In this document: piece by piece, positions 6,839 to 14,166 of the stretch
Layout of the letters: the number at the start of each line of letters is the position of its first letter
Position numbering within the stretch: the stretch's first letter is position 1
DNA from: CAYYNP01 sp964472545
GTDB taxonomy: Bacteria; Planctomycetota; Planctomycetia; Pirellulales; Thermoguttaceae
Assembly (NCBI GenBank): GCA_964472545.1
Contig: CAYYNP010000133.1
Coordinates: forward strand, 1 to 25,367
DNA length: 25,367 nucleotides
Direction: 5' to 3'
Translations under genes and position numbers: made by a program
Notes under the pieces: model-generated
Databases searched by the model: none
What the model saw: only the letters and a program-made list of their open reading frames with translations
What the model was told of the DNA's origin: nothing

Positions 6839-7333
6839 ATGTTGAGTCTACGCCGAGTGAGCGTTGCCCTGGCCGTGACCGGCGGTCTTGTGTGGATGAT
6901 TTCAGGATTAGCGACGGCAACGGTGTCGCAGCCCACGCACCCCGACGTCGTGGCGTCGCCCGACGCACCGACGGACGTGACGGCGGGTGAAGCCGAGCCA
7001 ACGGAGTTGGCCGCACGGTATCACTTGCGGAAGCGGACAAAGCGCTTCTTCAATCGGGCGAAAGGCCGGCGGGTCGCTGCCCGGTATCATCTCCGCAGCC
7101 GCAGCCAGCAATTCTTCGACCGAGCGAAGGGAACTCAGGTTGCCGCCCGGTATCATCTGCGGACTCGCAGCCAGCAGTTCTTCGACCGAGGGAAGGGAAC
7201 TCAAGTTGCCGCCCGGTATCATCTGCGGACTCGCAGCCAGCAGTTCTTTGACCGAGCGAAGGGAACTCAAGTCGCCGGCCGGTACCACCTGAGAACGCGC
7301 AGTGCTCGATTCTTCGGCCGCTCGACCGCATAG
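6839..7333 (+). CDS. Exported protein with five 22-residue basic repeats, function unknown
   Basis: This 164-residue protein was not recognised. The start at 6839 is preceded by AAGAGG. Residues 1-27 form a signal peptide or membrane anchor (LRRVSVALAVTGGLVWMISG). A 30-residue acidic, Pro/Thr-rich linker follows. From residue 57 to the end are five head-to-tail units of 22 residues (57-78, 79-100, 101-122, 123-144, and 145-164 shortened). The unit reads VAARYHLRTRSQQ followed by FFDRAKGTQ, and is strongly basic. The RYHLR core is invariant in all five copies and FF is invariant. At DNA level units 3 and 4 differ at only two of 66 bases, so they arose by recent duplication. It stands alone, convergent with the porin gene. 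The export signal and basic repeats suggest binding to an anionic surface partner, which is speculation. Confidence 0.75.
   Translation: MLSLRRVSVALAVTGGLVWMISGLATATVSQPTHPDVVASPDAPTDVTAGEAEPTELAARYHLRKRTKRFFNRAKGRRVAARYHLRSRSQQFFDRAKGTQVAARYHLRTRSQQFFDRGKGTQVAARYHLRTRSQQFFDRAKGTQVAGRYHLRTRSARFFGRSTA
7007..7330 (+). repeat. 66-base in-frame tandem repeats, five copies
   Basis: The units start at 7007, 7073, 7139, 7205 and 7271. Units 2-4 are most alike. Units 3 and 4 differ at two positions (TTC/TTT and GGG/GCG). The first and last units are the most diverged, as expected for an array growing from its middle. Confidence 0.9.
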
Positions 7334-7344
7334 CCACAATCAAC

Positions 7345-7380
7345 GAAAGCCGCGACCGGCAATCACCGGCCGCGGCTTCG
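7345..7380. terminator. Hairpin between convergent genes, related to the 4631-4729 repeat
   Basis: AAGCCGCGACCGG (7347-7359) pairs with CCGGCCGCGGCTT (7366-7378) with one mismatch around a six-base loop. It sits 12 bases after the repeat-protein stop and 26 bases before the porin stop, so it could end transcription from both sides, although it lacks a T-run. Its first 14 bases match the arm at 4631, so it also belongs to the same repeat family. Confidence 0.55.
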
Positions 7381-7405
7381 TAGGTTGACGGTAACGGTCG
7401 TGGGT

Positions 7406-8692
7406 CTAGAGAACGATCTCGAATCGCACGCCGGCGACCAGCGCGTCGCGCTCTTGCCCGCTGGGCGAGACGATGTATTGAATGTCGGGCTGGATCACGA
7501 AGTACGACGACATCGGAATCTTGTGAAACACTTCGATGGCCGTCTCGTCGTCTTGAGGCGCCATCCGGTTGCTGAAGATCACGTGGGCCAGGCCCACGCC
7601 GGTGACGTCGTCGTCGCGGCAGGGAATCAGTCCCTTGTAAACCATGCCGCCGCCGATGTAGTTCGGCACTTCGTTGCGCTCTTCCGGAGCCCAAGCGTAC
7701 TGCACAAACCCCGCCAGGCCCTGATCGTCATCGGCGGACTGCGATTCCTTCCAGACCATCTGCTCCAGCCCGGTGTGGAAGCCGTGGTTACCCTCGAAGG
7801 TCGTGCCGGGGTCGCCGGGGTCTTCGGGGTTGCCGTTGTGGTACCACATTCCGACGTGGCAATCGCCGGGCAAGCGGCCGTCTAACAGGCTCCAAACCGC
7901 TTTGAACTCTCCTACGGTGAAGACTTCCCCCGTGCCGGAGAAGCCCCACGTGCGGCCGTCGGCGGCACCGTCGAACACGCCCACGTTGAAGTTCAACCAG
8001 TCGGTGATCTGGAAGAAGGTCAACACGCCCATCGCCTGATCGGGCCAGGCCGGCATGGGAATGCTCGGCTGCATGCCGAAGGAACTGTTGACGAAGTCAC
8101 CGGCCACGTCGACCACGCCGAACTCGGCGTTGGCGTCTTGCTTGCCCAGCCGTATGCTGATCAGCCCTTCGACCACGTCGCGCTGCCACCAGAACTCCGA
8201 CACCTGCGAGAACCGCTTCCCGCCGTCGAGGTTGCTGACGGCTTGGTAGTCGCCAACGTAGTCGTCGGTGATTCCGCGGCCGTGGGAGTCTTCGGCCAGC
8301 ACGAACACCGTGCCGCCCGGCCTGTACCCCATCGCGTTCAGATCTGCGGTGATCGCCAAGTCGAACAGCCCGAGGTACTTCGTGGCGTCGTTGGTGGAGA
8401 GTCCACCCCGAGCATTGTTGAAGAACTCCCCGGTGTAGATGTACTCCACCGTCAGCCCACCGGTGCCGTGCATCGCATGGCCCAACAGTCCGGGCGGCTC
8501 TTCGGCCACGTATCCGCCACCGGTCGTGGCCCCTTCGTCGCCCTGCGACGCGCGGGGAGTTGGCTCTGCGGCCGGCTGCGCCTTCTTATCGTCGGGATAG
8601 CGCTTGAAGCGCTTCGCTTCGGCCAGCCCCGGCAGCATCAATCCGACCAGCGCCGCCAACACCACGCCCCAAACGCACTTACGACGGGACAT
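7406..8692 (-). CDS. OprB-type carbohydrate-selective porin
   Basis: This 428-residue outer-membrane beta-barrel protein probably admits sugars into the periplasm. A signal peptide (residues 1-26, ending GLAEA) is followed by a Pro/Gly-rich linker and then the barrel. Segments typical of the OprB family are VEYIYTGEFFNNARGG, FVLAEDSHGRGITDDYVGDYQ, SVFEW-like SQVSEFWWQ, and RLGKQDANAEFG. Alternating polar and aromatic strands run to the C-terminal RFEIVL. The ATG is preceded by GGAGGAAGCAGG, a strong ribosome site. It stands alone, convergent with the repeat-protein gene. Substrate cannot be told from the sequence. Confidence 0.8.
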   Translation of the reverse strand: MSRRKCVWGVVLAALVGLMLPGLAEAKRFKRYPDDKKAQPAAEPTPRASQGDEGATTGGGYVAEEPPGLLGHAMHGTGGLTVEYIYTGEFFNNARGGLSTNDATKYLGLFDLAITADLNAMGYRPGGTVFVLAEDSHGRGITDDYVGDYQAVSNLDGGKRFSQVSEFWWQRDVVEGLISIRLGKQDANAEFGVVDVAGDFVNSSFGMQPSIPMPAWPDQAMGVLTFFQITDWLNFNVGVFDGAADGRTWGFSGTGEVFTVGEFKAVWSLLDGRLPGDCHVGMWYHNGNPEDPGDPGTTFEGNHGFHTGLEQMVWKESQSADDDQGLAGFVQYAWAPEERNEVPNYIGGGMVYKGLIPCRDDDVTGVGLAHVIFSNRMAPQDDETAIEVFHKIPMSSYFVIQPDIQYIVSPSGQERDALVAGVRFEIVL

Positions 8693-9202
8693 AACCTGCT
8701 TCCTCCGTGTTCATGGATCTTCACAGCCGTGGACGCCGGCATCCGCTTCAATGGGTGCAGGCGTGGTTTTCCACAGCATTGATCCTATCGGCGCTTCGGC
8801 TTCGTCCGTCCGAATCCTAATCTCCCGGTACAGTTCCCACGCGTTGCGGAAGCACTGCGCGATTTGGCAGTCGTTGGGGTATTTCCGGTCGTCCGGCTAT
8901 ACGGGGCACCTAGTCAATAACACTGAGATTGGTGGGTACCTGGGGTCGAGCGCGGCGAGCCCCCAGCATGTAATAACTGGGGGCTCGCTGCACTCGACCC
9001 CAGCCACCCCACCCATCAGTTAGCGTGTTACGTACTACTGGCCCGGTGGGCGGGAATTCCCGCCGGATTCTCCCGCGCGCCGCAAACGCGAGCTATGGTT
9101 CAGTGAGGTGGAATTCTCCGACCTCGTCGTTGCATTGAGAAGTCTCTTCTAAGACGCTCGTTTCGACTCAGCATTCGCTGGACAACTTGAAAGGCACCTG
9201 TG
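8693..9202. other. Divergent intergenic region with a long hairpin element
   Basis: Some 510 bases lie between the porin (minus) and the peptidase (plus). The middle is taken up by a long inverted repeat (core 8941-9002). No credible coding frame was found in the rest. Promoters for both genes must lie here, but none could be picked out. Confidence 0.45.
8941..9002. repeat. 26-base inverted repeat with flanking extension (REPIN-like)
   Basis: The left arm 8941-8966 begins TGGGGTCGAGCG and ends GCCCCCAG. The right arm 8977-9002 is its complement at 24 of 26 positions, around a ten-base AT-rich loop. Looser pairing extends outwards to about 8921 and 9022 (ACTGAGATTGGTGGG against CCACCCATCAGT). 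Each arm can also fold alone through its CTGGGG and CCCCAG ends. Confidence 0.75.
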
Positions 9203-10759
9203 ATGCGCACCTGGGATCTGGCGGTCCGCCTATTGGCGGCCGTCATCGCCGTATGTTCTTGTCTGTACGTTCCCTGCCAAGCCAACGAAAGGACCTCCTC
9301 GTATCGTGCCGCCGTGCGGTCGATCACTTCCGAGGAACTGCAAATGCACGTCGACTACCTGGCCGACGACTCCCTGGAAGGCCGCGAGCCGGGCACGCGC
9401 GGCGGCCTGCTGGCCGGCGACTATCTTCGCGACCAACTCGAGGCCTTGGGCCTGTCCGCAGCCGGTCCCGACGGCGGCTTCTTCCAGCCGTTCGAGGCGG
9501 GGCGGCGCAACGTGCTGGCAATGGTCGAGGGCTCCGACCCGCAACTCAAACACGAGGTCGTCGTGGTCTGTGCCCACTACGACCACGTGGGCTACGGCAC
9601 CGAAGAGAACAGCGCTGGCCCGATCGGACAAGTCCACAACGGCGCCGACGACAACGCCAGCGGCACCTCGGCGCTGTTGGAATTGGCCGGCGCTTTTGCC
9701 CGGCTTTCACCGCCGCCGAAACGGTCGATTCTGATGGCCTTTTTCGATGGCGAAGAGGCGGGCATGCACGGCTCGCGACACTGGGTCGCCCAGCCGACGG
9801 TCCCCCTGGAGCGGGTCGTGGCGGCGGTGAATCTCGATATGGTCGGGCGGCTCCGCGACAACCGGCTGACCGTTTACGGATCGCGCACCGGCTACGGGCT
9901 GCGGCGGCTGGTGAGCCGACAAAACGAAGAGACGGCCTTGTCGATCGATTTCTCCTGGGAACTGGAAGACGACGCCGACCATTACACGTTCTTCCGCGGC
10001 GACGTGCCCGTGCTCTTCTTCCACACCGGATTGCACGACGAATTCCATTCTCCAAAGGACGACGCCCATCTGATCGACAGCCAAGGGATGGGCCGCGTGA
10101 CGCGGCTGGCGTTCGCAGTCGTGTGTGAACTGGCCCAGCGCGATACGACTTCCGAATTCCGCCAGGCGGCCGGCAGCGAGACGGAAGATCTCCGCCAGAA
10201 ACTGGCCGAATATGAGCCCAAGTTGCCCGATCGGTTGGGCGCAAAGTGGCCGCAACAGGCCGCGTCGCGCGGCGGGGTGTGGGTGTCGCACGTGGCCGCC
10301 GGATCGCCCGCCGCGAAGGCCGGGATCCGCCGCGGCGATCGGGTGGTGCGGTTTGCCGGCCACGAGATCGAAGCCGACGACGAGTTGGCCACGGCCGTAT
10401 TGTTCGCGTCGCACGAAGTTCCCGTTACCGTACGGCGGCCGCGTCAAAGAGATCTGCTCGATCTGACCGTCGAGCTCGACGGCAGCCCGATCAGGCTGGG
10501 GATTACCTGGCGGGCCGACGAGGCCGAGCCGGGAACGGTGGTGCTGACGCACGTGGTCTCCGGTTCTCCCGCCTTCGCCGGCGGCTTGCGATCGGGCGAC
10601 CGCGTTTATCGAATCGACGGCCGAGATTTTACCGCCGACGCCTTCGTCGAGATGGTCAACCGCCCCAGCGCCGCGCTGGCGTTGCTGGTCGAGCGCGACG
10701 GACAGATCTTCACGGCCGTGCTGCGTTTCGACTCGCCGGCCAAGAAGCAAGCGGCATAG
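9203..10759 (+). CDS. M28-family zinc aminopeptidase with two C-terminal PDZ domains
   Basis: This 518-residue exported protein should remove N-terminal residues from peptides. A signal peptide covers about residues 1-28. The M28 domain holds all expected di-zinc ligands: H125 (CAHYDHVG), D149 (NGADDNASG), E184/E185 (FDGEEAG), D212 (NLDMVGR) and H282 (DEFHSPKDD). A protease-associated insert is absent. A short charged linker at about 310-350 is followed by two PDZ-like domains: about 355-425 (VWVSHVAAGSPAAKAGIRRGDRV) and about 430-510 (VVLTHVVSGSPAFAGGLRSGDRV). The PDZ pair probably selects C-termini or anchors the enzyme. The ATG at 9203 was preferred to the GTG just before it; AAAGG lies upstream. 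It is a single-gene unit. Confidence 0.88.
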   Translation: MRTWDLAVRLLAAVIAVCSCLYVPCQANERTSSYRAAVRSITSEELQMHVDYLADDSLEGREPGTRGGLLAGDYLRDQLEALGLSAAGPDGGFFQPFEAGRRNVLAMVEGSDPQLKHEVVVVCAHYDHVGYGTEENSAGPIGQVHNGADDNASGTSALLELAGAFARLSPPPKRSILMAFFDGEEAGMHGSRHWVAQPTVPLERVVAAVNLDMVGRLRDNRLTVYGSRTGYGLRRLVSRQNEETALSIDFSWELEDDADHYTFFRGDVPVLFFHTGLHDEFHSPKDDAHLIDSQGMGRVTRLAFAVVCELAQRDTTSEFRQAAGSETEDLRQKLAEYEPKLPDRLGAKWPQQAASRGGVWVSHVAAGSPAAKAGIRRGDRVVRFAGHEIEADDELATAVLFASHEVPVTVRRPRQRDLLDLTVELDGSPIRLGITWRADEAEPGTVVLTHVVSGSPAFAGGLRSGDRVYRIDGRDFTADAFVEMVNRPSAALALLVERDGQIFTAVLRFDSPAKKQAA

Positions 10760-11026
10760 ACGCGGGACTTGCGTAACCTCTGGCCGGCTGCGGCGGGGGA
10801 GCGACTGCTTTGAGATCACAATAGCCGCGGGCGGAAGCCCGCGGAGGGTCGAGAAGGGCGTGTTCGTGATACTACGGGGGTTTCGGAGCGACGCCGCTCG
10901 TCGAGGGGCCGGTGGCGTCGCTGTAGATGCTTCAAACCCTCCGCAGGCTTCCGCCTGCGGCTAGGGGAAACACAACACTTGCGAGAACCGTCCGCGCCAC
11001 TGTCACCCCCTCACCCCCTCACCTCC
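10760..11026. other. Convergent intergenic region holding a REPIN-like element
   Basis: This 267-base space lies between the ends of the peptidase gene and the yebC-like gene. It is mostly the paired-hairpin element at 10822-10963 plus a pyrimidine-rich tandem repeat at 11003-11034. No gene was seen. Confidence 0.5.
10822..10963. repeat. REPIN-like element: two 28-base hairpin arms in inverted orientation
   Basis: The arms at 10822-10849 and 10936-10963 are reverse complements at 26 of 28 positions. Each arm is itself a perfect hairpin: CCGCGGGC-GGAA-GCCCGCGG at 10825-10844 and CCGCAGGC-TTCC-GCCTGCGG at 10941-10960. The only two differences are at paired positions (G-C in one, A-T in the other), so the stem is kept. 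The 86 bases between the arms contain no coding frame. It could also stop transcription from the convergent neighbours. Confidence 0.85.
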
Positions 11027-11034
11027 TCACCCCT
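11003..11034. repeat. 8-base TCACCCCC tandem repeat at the end of the yebC-like gene
   Basis: There are four units: TCACCCCC twice exactly, then TCACCTCC and TCACCCCT. The fourth unit supplies the TGA stop of the minus-strand yebC-like gene (11027-11029). Confidence 0.75.
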
Positions 11035-11779
11035 CCCCAAGTTCCGCCAGCACCTCTTCCGGGATGTTGAAGTTGGCCGACACGGCCTGCACGTCGTCGT
11101 GATCGTCGAGGCGCTCCATCAACTTAAACACCTTGCGGGCGTCCGATGCGCCCAGATCGACCGTGTTTTGCGGGATGCGGGCGAGTTGGCTGACTTCGGT
11201 CTCGATCTCGGCGTCGGCCAGGGCCTTGATGACGTCTTGATAGACGCTCGGGTCGCAGGTGATCTCGAAATTGCCGGACTCTTGGCGCACGTCGTCGGCG
11301 CCGGCCTCCAGGGCAATCTCCATCAGGGTGTCTTCGTCGGTCCTCTCGGCGGGGATCATAAACAGCCCCTTGCTGTCGAACATCCAGGCCACGCAGTTGG
11401 TGCTGCCGAGCTTGCCGTGGGCCATCTCGAAGATCTTGCGGATTTCCGGGGCGGTGCGGTTGCGGTTGTCGGTGAGCACTTCGCAGAGCACGGCCACGCC
11501 GCCGGAACCGTAGCCCTCGTAGACAATCTCTTCGAGGTTGCCGCCGTCGATTTCGCCGGTGCCTTTCTTGATCGCCCGTTTGATATTGTCCTTGGGCATG
11601 CTCACGGCTTTGGCGTCGTCGATGGCGTAACGCAGCCGGAGGTTGGCGTCGGGATCGCCGCCGCCCATCTTGGCGGCCACGATGATCGCCTTGGAGAGCT
11701 TGCTCCACATCTTGCCGCGCTTGGCGTCGACGAGAGCTTTCTTATGCTTGATGCCCGCCCAGTGGGAATGTCCTGCCAT
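11027..11779 (-). CDS. yebC: YebC/TACO1 family protein (probable translation or transcription regulator)
   Basis: This 250-residue protein matches the YebC/PmpR family along its whole length. The N-terminus MAGHSHWAGIKHKKALVDAKRGK is the family signature (segment GHSHWAGIKHKK). It is followed by the conserved MPKDNIKRAIKKGTGE and YEGYGSGGVAVLCEVLTDNRNRT. Some members bind DNA, and others help ribosomes pass proline stretches; which applies here cannot be told, although the Pro-rich IF-2 and Pro-containing proteins nearby make the second role attractive. The ATG is preceded by GAAGG. It is the last gene of the minus-strand run, 66 bases after the TPR gene. Confidence 0.93.
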   Translation of the reverse strand: MAGHSHWAGIKHKKALVDAKRGKMWSKLSKAIIVAAKMGGGDPDANLRLRYAIDDAKAVSMPKDNIKRAIKKGTGEIDGGNLEEIVYEGYGSGGVAVLCEVLTDNRNRTAPEIRKIFEMAHGKLGSTNCVAWMFDSKGLFMIPAERTDEDTLMEIALEAGADDVRQESGNFEITCDPSVYQDVIKALADAEIETEVSQLARIPQNTVDLGASDARKVFKLMERLDDHDDVQAVSANFNIPEEVLAELGEG

Positions 11780-11845
11780 GGGATTTACCTTCTTCGAGAC
11801 TCCGAATAACCTACCGCCGCACGGAAAGAATCGACGCGCGGCCGT

Positions 11846-14092
11846 TCACTTCTGTTTGAGCTTCTCTCGTACCCGCTTCGCTTCCTCGGGCTCCTCGCGT
11901 GCGTCGAACGCCGCGACGGCCCTTTGCCAGGAATCTCTGGCCTTGTCGGGTTGATTGGCCCCGAGGTAGGCGTCGCCGAGGTGGTCGAGGATCGTGGCGT
12001 CGGGCTCGTCGTCGGTTTCCGCTTGCAGCCGGACGGCCTTTTCGAGTTCGGCCACCGCCTCGTCGAAGCGCCCCAGCCGGTAGTAGATCCAGCCAAGGCT
12101 GTCGCGATAGGCGACGTTTTCCGGCTCGGCGTCGACGGCCAGGGTGATCATGGCCAGCGAGCGGTTGAGGTGTTTGCCTTCGTCGGCCCAGAGGTAGCCC
12201 AGGTCGTTGCTGGCCCCAACGTCGCCGGGAAACTCGTCGAGCACCTGTTCGAGCCACTCTTCGGCCGCCGGCAACTCGTCGCAAAGCACGGCCAGATGCG
12301 ACAACGTCAGCCGGGCTTCGCGGAGCAACTCGCGCGTTTCGGGCGAATCGTGTTGGGAGTCGAACTTCTCGACCAACTCGCCGAATGCAGCCGCCGCCTC
12401 GTCGTTGCGATCGGCCCGGAACAGGATCCAGCCGAGCAGTCCTTGGTAGCGGGGGGAGTCTTCGTCGAGTTCGATCGCCTTGCGGATGGCAGCGACCGCT
12501 TCGTCCGTCCGCTCGGCCAGCGACGCGGCTCGTGCGAGGTAATGGTGGAAGGCCGGATTGCCGTCCGGGAGGACTTTCTCGTCGATCGCCCGCTGAAAAA
12601 CCCCCACGGCGTCGGCCGCTCGATCTTGAATCAGCAGCCCAAGCCCCCAGGTCAAGAACAACTCGGCCGCGTCGTCGGGCTTGGCCTTCAGCGCCAATTC
12701 GAAAAACTCGGCGGCCACGTCGAACTGCTCGGTCTCCAATGCCAACAATGCCACGGCGTATCGCGAGCCGAAATCGAACGCATCCGGATCGGCAGCGACC
12801 TGGTCTTTGCCGGCCTTGACCAGGGTTTCCACCAACTTGCGGTCTTCGACCATCGCCTTGCCCTGGTCGCCGAGGATCTCCAACGTTCCGGCCACGCCCA
12901 CCGCGCTGCCGAGGGTCGCGAGCAACTCGGCGGGGCGATTGGTTTGGCGGTAGATCTGGGCCAGGTTTCGCTGGCCGACGGGCGTGGGCGACTTTTCGGC
13001 CAATCTGCGATACAGCGGTTCGGCCTTGTCGAACGCCTCTGCCTCGAAATACTTGCCCGCCAGGTAATACGCCAGCGGCACGTTGTCGGGATCGTCCTGG
13101 CGGAGTTTCTCCAGTTGAGCCAGCAGTTCGTCGCCACGGCCGAGGTCTTCGAGCACCTCGGACAGAAGCTCACAGGGTCCGATGCCTTCGCTGGCCAGAT
13201 GCTCCTCGGAACACTTCCGCAGCGCCGCCAGCGCCTTGGCCGGTTTACCGCGTTTGGCGTGGACCTGGGCCTGGTTGAATTGCCAAAGACCCTCGTCCGG
13301 CTCGGCCTGATGGGCCGCGCGGAAGGCGGCCAGCGCGTCGTCCGGCCGCCGGGCCTGGAGGAAGCACTCGCCGAAGAGCGTCTGCGTCAGGGCCGGCTTG
13401 CCCAGTAGGATCTGGCGGCGGTGTTCGTCGGTGAGCTTGTGTTCTTTGGGATGCTCGAGCGCCTCGACGACGTCCGCAAATCCGTCGGCCGCCTCTTCGT
13501 ATCGTTCGCAAAGGTGGTACAGCCGGCTGAGTTCCATCCGCAGCACCACGCTGTCGCCGGCCGCTGGCTCCTCGGCCCGGGCGGCCACGGCCGCTTCGTA
13601 GAGTTTCACCGCCTGCGGCCATTCGGCCTTGCCCGTAAGATGGATACCCAAGAACCGCAACAGCCGATGGTCGACCTGTCTCAGGTCGGCCGGCTCCATG
13701 CGTTGGGCATAGCGTGCGGCCTCCTCGCGGCGCCGCAGGCCGAAGGCCAACGTGAGCACGTTACGGGCGACGGTCGCAGCTTCGCCATCGTAGCGCACCG
13801 CCCGCTGGTAGCATTGCAGGGCCTCGGCGTATTTCTGCTTACGTTCGAGCGATCGCCCGGCGGAGAAGAGCGCGGTCGCCTTCAGCCGATCCTCCTCGGC
13901 CTCGGTACGCGTCCGCCGGGGCACCAGGACTTCGGGCACGTCGTCGAGAACTAACGGCCGCGGGCGGGGGTCATTGGGCGTTGCGGCCGGGCCGCCCTGT
14001 ACGGCTGCGGCCGACGAAGCCGCAAAGACGGCCCAAGCGACAAGCGTCAGCCGGCCCAAACCAACGTGCGGCCAAACCTGGCGAACGTGCAC
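11846..14092 (-). CDS. Exported tetratricopeptide-repeat protein
   Basis: This 748-residue protein has an N-terminal signal peptide (RLTLVAWAVFAASSAAAVQG) and is then almost wholly made of TPR-like helical hairpins, at least ten. Clear examples are ALFSAGRSLERKQKYAEALQ, AVALLALETEQFDVAAEFFE, and near the end DSLGWIYYRLGRFDEAVAEL and LGDAYLGANQPDKARDSW. Such proteins are scaffolds for complexes, so the partner is unknown. The GTG at 14092 was chosen because AGAGGAG lies eight bases before it and the signal peptide begins there; an in-frame GTG at 14125 has no ribosome site. It follows the HhH-GPD gene by 69 bases. No kinase or peptidase domain is attached. Confidence 0.85.
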   Translation of the reverse strand: MHVRQVWPHVGLGRLTLVAWAVFAASSAAAVQGGPAATPNDPRPRPLVLDDVPEVLVPRRTRTEAEEDRLKATALFSAGRSLERKQKYAEALQCYQRAVRYDGEAATVARNVLTLAFGLRRREEAARYAQRMEPADLRQVDHRLLRFLGIHLTGKAEWPQAVKLYEAAVAARAEEPAAGDSVVLRMELSRLYHLCERYEEAADGFADVVEALEHPKEHKLTDEHRRQILLGKPALTQTLFGECFLQARRPDDALAAFRAAHQAEPDEGLWQFNQAQVHAKRGKPAKALAALRKCSEEHLASEGIGPCELLSEVLEDLGRGDELLAQLEKLRQDDPDNVPLAYYLAGKYFEAEAFDKAEPLYRRLAEKSPTPVGQRNLAQIYRQTNRPAELLATLGSAVGVAGTLEILGDQGKAMVEDRKLVETLVKAGKDQVAADPDAFDFGSRYAVALLALETEQFDVAAEFFELALKAKPDDAAELFLTWGLGLLIQDRAADAVGVFQRAIDEKVLPDGNPAFHHYLARAASLAERTDEAVAAIRKAIELDEDSPRYQGLLGWILFRADRNDEAAAAFGELVEKFDSQHDSPETRELLREARLTLSHLAVLCDELPAAEEWLEQVLDEFPGDVGASNDLGYLWADEGKHLNRSLAMITLAVDAEPENVAYRDSLGWIYYRLGRFDEAVAELEKAVRLQAETDDEPDATILDHLGDAYLGANQPDKARDSWQRAVAAFDAREEPEEAKRVREKLKQK

Positions 14093-14109
14093 GGCGAGTC
14101 TCCTCTGTA

Positions 14110-14166
14110 CTGGGATCTGGCGCACTGGGATCTAGCGCACTGGGATCTAGCGCACTGGGATCTAGC
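14110..14166. repeat. 15-base tandem repeat, 3.8 copies, at the end of the HhH-GPD gene
   Basis: CTGGGATCTAGCGCA is repeated at 14110, 14125, 14140 and 14155 (the last is partial and the first has one change). The stop codon of the minus-strand HhH-GPD gene (14162-14164) lies in the last unit. Since 15 is a multiple of three, copies at 14147-14149 and 14132-14134 give further in-frame TAG codons. Confidence 0.9.

Noticed and set aside
6908..7339. Minus-strand frame opposite the 22-residue repeat protein, itself repetitive.
   Set aside because: A 66-base tandem repeat opens frames on both strands. The plus frame has a ribosome site and signal peptide, and the minus frame has neither.
11924..13408. 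Plus-strand frame of 494 codons opposite the TPR gene.
   Set aside because: The minus strand has TPR motifs, a signal peptide and a ribosome site. The plus frame has none of these.
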